From contig NZ_JAHXRQ010000010.1 in NCBI RefSeq assembly GCF_019392335.1, positions 1-64,000 of the forward strand: 64,000 nucleotides of DNA. The letters are read 5' to 3'. A model generated the notes under the pieces. It was not told the origin of the DNA. It searched no databases and worked only from the letters and a program-made list of their open reading frames with translations. Source of the stretch: Mameliella sp. CS4 (GTDB lineage: Bacteria > Pseudomonadota > Alphaproteobacteria > Rhodobacterales > Rhodobacteraceae). The position numbers and the translations under genes were made by a program. Positions 59,126-64,000 of the stretch are shown piece after piece; within the stretch, counting starts at the first letter, position 1, and each line of letters starts with the position of its first letter.

Positions 59126-60231
59126 GCACTTTGGGAGTGGGCGTCGTCGGTTGCGGCGTCATCAGCGAGATCTACCTAAGCAATGCCGCCCTGTTTCCGC
59201 AGATCGAATTGCGTGCCGTGGCGGATCTGAACCCGGAAGCCGCCCGCGCCAAGGCCGAGGCGCACAGGGTTCCCGCCACGACCCCGGCCGAACTGATGGC
59301 GCGCGACGACATCGACATCGTGCTGAACCTCACCATTCCCGCGGCCCATGTCGAGGTCGGCCTGGCCGCGCTGGAGGCCGGCAAGCACGTTTATTCCGAG
59401 AAACCCCTTGCAGGCAGCACCGCCGAGGCGCGCCAGTTCGTCGACGCGGCCGAGGCGCGGGGACTGTGGGTCGGCTGTGCACCCGACACTTTCCTGGGCG
59501 GCGCGCACCAGACCGCCCGGGCCCTGCTGGACGCCGGACATATCGGGCGGCCGACCGCCGGAACGGCAACGCTCATGCTGCCGGGCCATGAACGGTGGCA
59601 TCCGAACCCCGATTTCTACTACGCGGGACCGGGAGCCGGGCCGTTGTTCGACATGGGGCCATATTACATCACCGCGATGATTGCCCTGCTGGGGCCGGTG
59701 CGTCGGGTCACGGCATTGGCGGCACGCGGTCGAGACAGCCGCACCATCGCAACCGGCCCCCGCGCTGGACAGTCGGTGCCGGTCGAAACGCCGACCCACC
59801 TGACCGGCGTGATGGAATTTGCCAGTGGCGCGCTGGTGCAGCTGGTCACCAGTTTCGACGTCAGGGCGCATGGCCACGCGCCGCTTGAGCTTTACGGAAC
59901 CGAAGGCTCGCTCGACATTCCCGATCCCAACCGCTTCGACGGCACCGTGCGGCTGTTCCGGGAGGACTGGCAGGACCAACCGACGACCCATGCGCATGGC
60001 GACGGAAACTATCGCGGACTCGGCCTTGCCGAAATGGCGGCGGCGATCACGGCGGGACGCCCGCAGCGCGCCAGCGGCACCCTGGCCCTGCATGTACTCG
60101 AAGTGATCGAAACCCTGCTGGCCTCGGCAGAGAGCGGCGCGGCCATCGCCCTTCAGACAACCTGTGAACGCCCGCCGGCCATGACCGCAGGCGGAAAAAT
60201 CGGAGACATTACCGCGATGGAGGCGGCATGA
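59122..60231 (+). CDS. Gfo/Idh/MocA family oxidoreductase
   Basis: A 369-residue protein. The NAD(P)-binding fold opens VGVVGCGVISEIYL, and the catalytic Lys lies in YSEKPLAG (EKP motif). The C-terminal domain contains FDMGPYYITAMIALLG. These enzymes oxidise inositols or sugars; the exact substrate is unknown. It overlaps the truncated ATPase gene and the ThuA gene, forming a carbohydrate catabolic operon with xylA downstream. Confidence 0.88.
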   Translation: MSTLGVGVVGCGVISEIYLSNAALFPQIELRAVADLNPEAARAKAEAHRVPATTPAELMARDDIDIVLNLTIPAAHVEVGLAALEAGKHVYSEKPLAGSTAEARQFVDAAEARGLWVGCAPDTFLGGAHQTARALLDAGHIGRPTAGTATLMLPGHERWHPNPDFYYAGPGAGPLFDMGPYYITAMIALLGPVRRVTALAARGRDSRTIATGPRAGQSVPVETPTHLTGVMEFASGALVQLVTSFDVRAHGHAPLELYGTEGSLDIPDPNRFDGTVRLFREDWQDQPTTHAHGDGNYRGLGLAEMAAAITAGRPQRASGTLALHVLEVIETLLASAESGAAIALQTTCERPPAMTAGGKIGDITAMEAA

Positions 60232-60872
60232 GTAAAAGCGCACTGATCTTTTGGGGAGGCTGGGAAGGCCACGAACCCGAGGCCTGTTCGACGGTGGTCG
60301 AGGACATGCTGCGCGTGGAAGGGTTCGACACCCGCCGCGTCGAAGGCGCCGGGGTACTGGGCGAAGAGGGATTGGGCCAATACGACCTCATCGTGCCCGT
60401 GATGACCCAGGCGCCCGTCGGCAAGGAAGAACTGTCGAACCTTGTCGCCGCAATCGAAGCCGGCACCGGGCTGGGCGGCTTTCACGGCGGCATGGGTGAC
60501 ACCTTTCGCTTGGAACCGGCCTATCAGTTCATGGTCGGCGGCCAATGGGTCGCCCACCCCGGAAACATCATCGACTACCGGATCGAGATCACCAGGCCCG
60601 ACGATCCGCTGGTCGAGGGTATCGGCGATTTCGATTACCACTCTGAACAATATTACATGCACGTCGATCCCGGCATCGAGGTCCTGGCCACGACCACCTT
60701 CAGCGGCGAACATGCGCCCTGGACAAAAGGCACCGTGATGCCGGTGGTCTGGAAACACCGCTATGGACAGGCGCGGGTGTTCTACTCGGCGCTAGGCCAT
60801 ACGGCGTCCGAATTCGAAGTTCCCCAGATGCGGGAAATCCTGCGGCGCGGCCTGCTTTGGGCTGCACGCTGA
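60228..60872 (+). CDS. ThuA domain protein (trehalose/sugar utilisation)
   Basis: A 214-residue ThuA-like glutamine-amidotransferase-fold protein: ALIFWGGWEGHEPE near the N terminus, GLGGFHGGMGDTFR and YHSEQYYMHVDPG, with KHRYGQARVFYSALGHT near the end. ThuA members act in trehalose or disaccharide catabolism with Gfo/Idh partners (ThuB). The start overlaps the oxidoreductase stop by four bases. Confidence 0.87.
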   Translation: MSKSALIFWGGWEGHEPEACSTVVEDMLRVEGFDTRRVEGAGVLGEEGLGQYDLIVPVMTQAPVGKEELSNLVAAIEAGTGLGGFHGGMGDTFRLEPAYQFMVGGQWVAHPGNIIDYRIEITRPDDPLVEGIGDFDYHSEQYYMHVDPGIEVLATTTFSGEHAPWTKGTVMPVVWKHRYGQARVFYSALGHTASEFEVPQMREILRRGLLWAAR

Positions 60873-60969
60873 TTGCAGTGAAAACGCGCGCCGATCATGA
60901 CTCGGCGCATACCTTCTTCCCAACCCTGCATCGGTATGCAGAAATGCCAGTGCTAAAAAAGGACGGAAA

Positions 60970-62265
60970 ATGTCTGACTTCTTTGGAAACCTTGAACCGC
61001 TGCGCTTTGACCCTGACGGGGAGGGCCTGTGCTTTCGCCACTACAACCCCGATGAGATCGTCATGGGCAAACGCATGGAGGATCACCTGCGTTTCGCCAT
61101 CGCCTATTGGCACAGCTTTGCCTGGGAAGGCGGCGATCCCTTTGGCGGACGGACCTTCGAACGCCCCTGGTTTGGCGCGGACATGGACGCGGCGCGTCTG
61201 AAGGCGGATGTCGCCTTTGAAATGTTCGACCTGCTCAACGCACCGTTTTTCTGCTTCCACGATGCGGACATCCGGCCCGAGGGGGGCAATTTCTCGGACA
61301 GCCTGCGCAACTTCGAAGAGATCATCGACATCTTCGAACGCAAGATGGAAACCTCGAAAACGCGCCTGCTCTGGGGGACGGCAAACCTGTTCAGCAACCG
61401 CCGTTTCATGGCGGGTGCCGCAACCAACCCCGACCCTGATGTCTTTGCCTGGTCCGCCGCGACGGTGAAGGCCTGCCTCGATTCGACCCACAGGCTGAAT
61501 GGCGCGAACTATGTTCTCTGGGGCGGTCGTGAAGGGTATGAAACCCTGCTCAACACCGACATGGGCCGCGAGCGTGAACACGCCGGACGGTTCCTGTGCA
61601 TGGTCGTGGAATATGCCAAGAAGATCGGCTTTGACGGTACGATCCTGATCGAACCCAAGCCGCAGGAACCGACCAAGCACCAGTACGATTACGACGTTGC
61701 CACCATCTACGGTTTCCTCAAGGACTTCGGCCTTGAGAAAGAGGTCAAGGTCAACATCGAACAGGGGCATGCCATCCTGGCAGGTCACAGCTTTGAACAC
61801 GAACTCGCCCTGGCACGCGAGCTGGGTGTTCTGGGCTCGATCGACATGAACCGGAACGACTATCAGTCCGGCTGGGACACCGACCAGTTCCCGAACAACG
61901 TGCCAGAGACGGCGCTGGCCTATTACGAGATCCTGCGCGCCGGGGGCTTTACCACGGGCGGCACCAACTTCGACGCCCGCCTGCGTCGCCAGTCGCTGGA
62001 CGCCGAGGACCTGATCGCCAGCCATGCGGGCGCGATGGACGTCTGCGCGCGCGGCTTCAAGGCGGCGGCGCGGATGCTTGAGGATGACGCGCTCGAGGCA
62101 CCCCGCCGCGAACGCTATGCCGGCTGGGACACCCCCGCCGCCAAGGCAATGCTGGACAGCGATCTTGCCTCCATCTCGGAGCGGGTGATTGCCGAAGACC
62201 TCAATCCGCAACCGCGTTCCGGTCGGCAGGAAGTGCTGGAAAACATCGTCAATCGCTACGTCTGA
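60970..62265 (+). CDS. xylA: Xylose isomerase
   Basis: A 431-residue class II xylose isomerase. [12 protein letters not shown] carries the catalytic His and Asp; [17 protein letters not shown] and [11 protein letters not shown] hold the metal ligands. Two changes stand out against the usual motifs: [12 protein letters not shown] where NIEANHATLAGH is common, and [14 protein letters not shown] for SIDANRGDPQNGWD. Metal-binding His, Asp and Glu appear kept, so activity is plausible. Ninety-seven bases downstream of thuA; GGA before the ATG. Confidence 0.9.
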   Translation: MSDFFGNLEPLRFDPDGEGLCFRHYNPDEIVMGKRMEDHLRFAIAYWHSFAWEGGDPFGGRTFERPWFGADMDAARLKADVAFEMFDLLNAPFFCFHDADIRPEGGNFSDSLRNFEEIIDIFERKMETSKTRLLWGTANLFSNRRFMAGAATNPDPDVFAWSAATVKACLDSTHRLNGANYVLWGGREGYETLLNTDMGREREHAGRFLCMVVEYAKKIGFDGTILIEPKPQEPTKHQYDYDVATIYGFLKDFGLEKEVKVNIEQGHAILAGHSFEHELALARELGVLGSIDMNRNDYQSGWDTDQFPNNVPETALAYYEILRAGGFTTGGTNFDARLRRQSLDAEDLIASHAGAMDVCARGFKAAARMLEDDALEAPRRERYAGWDTPAAKAMLDSDLASISERVIAEDLNPQPRSGRQEVLENIVNRYV

Positions 62266-62274
62266 TCCAGAAGA

Positions 62275-62299
62275 GGCGTGCCCGGCTTGCGGGCGCGCC
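62275..62299 (+). terminator. Terminator-like hairpin after xylA
   Basis: Arms GGCGTGCCCG and CGGGCGCGCC (one G-T pair) with a five-base loop; only CCTTG follows on the + strand, so the U-tract is weak. It lies about ten bases after the xylA stop and before the convergent isomerase gene. Confidence 0.45.
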
Positions 62300-62343
62300 C
62301 TTGATCAGCCTATCCGAGCGGGTATGACCGTCATGCGGATCGA

Positions 62344-63183
62344 TCAGGTATTCTGATCATCGCCGAAGTTCGGGACAGAAACCGCAAGGCCGGCCAGCAG
62401 AGCGCGGGTATCGGCCACGATCTTCTTGAGAACCTTGTGTGGATCGGACCGGGTCGCGGTCATGGGAATTTCCAAGCCGAGCGGAATGTCCGGGGGCAGG
62501 GCGCGGATGAAGGCTGGAAGGTCAATCTGACCTTCACCCGGCGGCAGGCGCATTTCCCGCGCCGTGTAAAGCAAGTCGTCCAGACTGTAGGGCGGCGTGA
62601 CCGGGGCATCACAGAGATGCGCGAGACGCAGGCGCGAAGCAGGAATTGCCTTGAGCTGTTCGGCTGTGCTGCCGGAACGGTCGAAATGGAGACTGTCCAC
62701 AAGGATGGCAACCTCCGGTCCGGCCTTAGACACCAGGGTCATCGCAGCCAACACGTCAGGGACCACGGTCCAGGGGAAGAACTCCAGGGAGACCCCAAGT
62801 CCACGCGCCGCGGCGTGTTCCGACAACAGCCCGAGACGATCGGCCAGCCGGGTCAGGTCCGGGTCGTAGGGCGCGGTTATGATCTCGCACGCGCCAAGCT
62901 CGGCCCCGGCATCCAGAAAGGGGGCGAGGGAGGCAACATTCGTGTCCGGTGCGATCTTGACGAACTCGATGTCATTGACCCGTAGCCCGGTTTCGGACAG
63001 CGCCGCCTTGGTCGCGCGCATCAGTCGTGCGTCCTCCATCAGAGGATAGCCGGGGCTGGTCTCGGTCACGCGGATCAGGCGCAGGCCAACGGCATCAAGA
63101 CCTGCCTGCGCTGCCAGTCGGATCAGGTCAGGAGGCGGCAGGTCGAGGGCGGTCAGATGGGCCAGGGACAGGGGGTGGTTCAT
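62344..63183 (-). CDS. TIM-barrel sugar phosphate isomerase/epimerase family protein
   Basis: A 279-residue AP endonuclease family 2-like protein. LDAVGLRLIRV, LGACEIITAPYDPDL, LGVSLEFFPWT and VAILVDSLHFDRSG match successive barrel strands with the Glu and Asp metal ligands. Substrates in this family are sugars or inositols. It overlaps the FAD oxidoreductase gene's stop (ATGA), so both form a leftward operon convergent with xylA. Confidence 0.8.
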   Translation of the reverse strand: MNHPLSLAHLTALDLPPPDLIRLAAQAGLDAVGLRLIRVTETSPGYPLMEDARLMRATKAALSETGLRVNDIEFVKIAPDTNVASLAPFLDAGAELGACEIITAPYDPDLTRLADRLGLLSEHAAARGLGVSLEFFPWTVVPDVLAAMTLVSKAGPEVAILVDSLHFDRSGSTAEQLKAIPASRLRLAHLCDAPVTPPYSLDDLLYTAREMRLPPGEGQIDLPAFIRALPPDIPLGLEIPMTATRSDPHKVLKKIVADTRALLAGLAVSVPNFGDDQNT

Positions 63184-64000
63184 GGGGTTGCCTCGGCTGC
63201 ATGGCGGCCAGCGATATAGCCGAAGGTCAGGGCCGGCCCAAGGTTTATTCCCCCGGCGGGGTAATGGCCGCCCATGACGCTGGCCATGTCGGTGCCCGCG
63301 GCATAGAGGCCAGGGATTGGAAGGCCTTCCGCATCCAGAACGCGCGCGGCGCCGTCCGTGCGCAGCCCCGCGAAGGTGCCGAAACTCCCGGGCAGCACCT
63401 TGACCGCGTAAAACGGCGCATGAGTGATGGGGGCCACGCAGGGGTTGGGCAAGTTCCCGGGGTCGCCTTGCAGCCGCATGTACGCGGATGTGCCGCGCCC
63501 GAATTCCGGGTCTTCGCCGCGCGCGGCGGAGTCGTTGTACCCCTCGACGGTCTCTTTGAGCGCCGCCGCGTCGATCCCGCAGCCCCGCGCCAGTTCAGGA
63601 ACCGTCTGTCCGCGCTTCAAGTATCCTGAACGCAGCCACGGCGCGATGGGCAGCGGGGCAGGGCGCACGATACCCAGGCCATAGCGCCGCAGGAAACGGT
63701 GGTCGCAGATCAGCCAGCTGGCCGGATCCTCGTCCTCCGGGATGACCTGCAGCATGGCCCGGACATAATCGTGATAGCCCAGGCCTTCGTTGCAAAAGCG
63801 CTTGCCACTGGCGAGGACGCCGATCACCCCCGGTTTGCCCCGGTCGATGATGTGCGGAAAGGTGCCTGTGCTGCCATCGGGCCAGGTGACATGTGAGACC
63901 GGGCACCATGCGCCCGGCGCGGCGAGCTCTGTCGCGGACTGTCCCCCCGCCGCTTCGCCAATGCGGACACCGTCGCCGGTGGCGTCCGGGACCGCCAAAG
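63180..64000 (-). CDS. FAD-dependent oxidoreductase (fumarate reductase / 3-ketosteroid dehydrogenase type), partial at window edge
   Basis: The frame is open to base 64,000 and the gene's 5' part lies beyond. About 273 C-terminal residues are present. VPDATGDGVRIGEAAGG is the FAD-domain region preceding the substrate-capping domain, with NEGLGYHDYVRAM in the cap; GLYAAGTDMASVMGGHYPAGGINLGPALTFGYIAGRHAA is the closing FAD-binding segment of the family. The protein would reduce or desaturate a C=C bond. Substrate unknown. Confidence 0.82.
   Translation of the reverse strand, partial: LAVPDATGDGVRIGEAAGGQSATELAAPGAWCPVSHVTWPDGSTGTFPHIIDRGKPGVIGVLASGKRFCNEGLGYHDYVRAMLQVIPEDEDPASWLICDHRFLRRYGLGIVRPAPLPIAPWLRSGYLKRGQTVPELARGCGIDAAALKETVEGYNDSAARGEDPEFGRGTSAYMRLQGDPGNLPNPCVAPITHAPFYAVKVLPGSFGTFAGLRTDGAARVLDAEGLPIPGLYAAGTDMASVMGGHYPAGGINLGPALTFGYIAGRHAAEATP

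Noticed and set aside
1..64000. CRISPR array, tRNA or rRNA genes, prophage or plasmid origin
   Set aside because: No regularly spaced repeats, tRNA cloverleaf with TTCRA loop, rRNA segments or phage structural genes were recognised.

Overview
The window is GC-rich, almost fully coding chromosomal DNA. Gene content and protein style point to an alphaproteobacterium of the Rhodobacteraceae (Roseobacter-like): a NepR/EcfG/PhyR general stress response, a short-form HisG paired with HisZ, a class II B12-dependent ribonucleotide reductase, ligase-associated Lhr/PdeM helicase and phosphoesterase, DUF1489, and an xdhABC operon. No rRNA, tRNA, CRISPR array, prophage or plasmid origin was seen. The only mobile-element trace is a decayed IS5-type transposase near 55.1-55.5 kb.

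Layout. 0-10.8 kb: the folD 3' end, an epimerase, a thioesterase, pdeM/lhr, a CoA-transferase/nitroreductase/proline-racemase-family operon, an aldo/keto reductase, a vWA protein and a pilus-N-domain protein. 10.8-20.2 kb: one long leftward operon, xdhA-xdhB-xdhC followed by an ATPase, two permeases and a BMP-type binding protein, which couples purine oxidation to nucleoside/purine import. 20.3-24.4 kb: arsR-SRPBCC, marR divergent from an MFS exporter, and an alpha/beta hydrolase. 24.6-38.3 kb: housekeeping genes (dnaE, slyX, hisS-hisZ-hisG, yghU, ydcF, DUF1489, nrdJ) and small unknowns. 38.4-43.5 kb: a sulfotransferase and a manganese-type ABC importer (sitABCD) behind two Fur/Mur-like boxes.

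43.5-54.7 kb is the most coherent block, a general stress response island. It holds the nepR-ecfG operon divergent from phyR, two HisKA_2/HWE-type sensor kinases able to feed PhyR, and a series of stress effectors: Dps, CsbD, a host-attachment-family protein, a PLD-family enzyme, DUF1328, DUF883, small membrane proteins, a Rho-N/SAP-like protein and an amidoligase/glutamine-amidotransferase pair. I found nine exact GGAAC-N16/17-CGTT (EcfG-type) promoters here, seven of them in front of effector operons. The two at nepR/phyR are interleaved on opposite strands. This suggests that regulator and regulon sit together.

54.7-64 kb is a rearranged carbohydrate region: an IS5 remnant, a leftward sugar ABC importer, a rightward set (Gfo/Idh oxidoreductase, ThuA, xylA), and at the right edge a TIM-barrel isomerase and an FAD oxidoreductase. 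At about 58,400 two unrelated ABC ATPase genes, pointing away from each other, have both lost their 5' ends at one junction. This looks like a deletion or inversion scar that decapitated two sugar-import operons.
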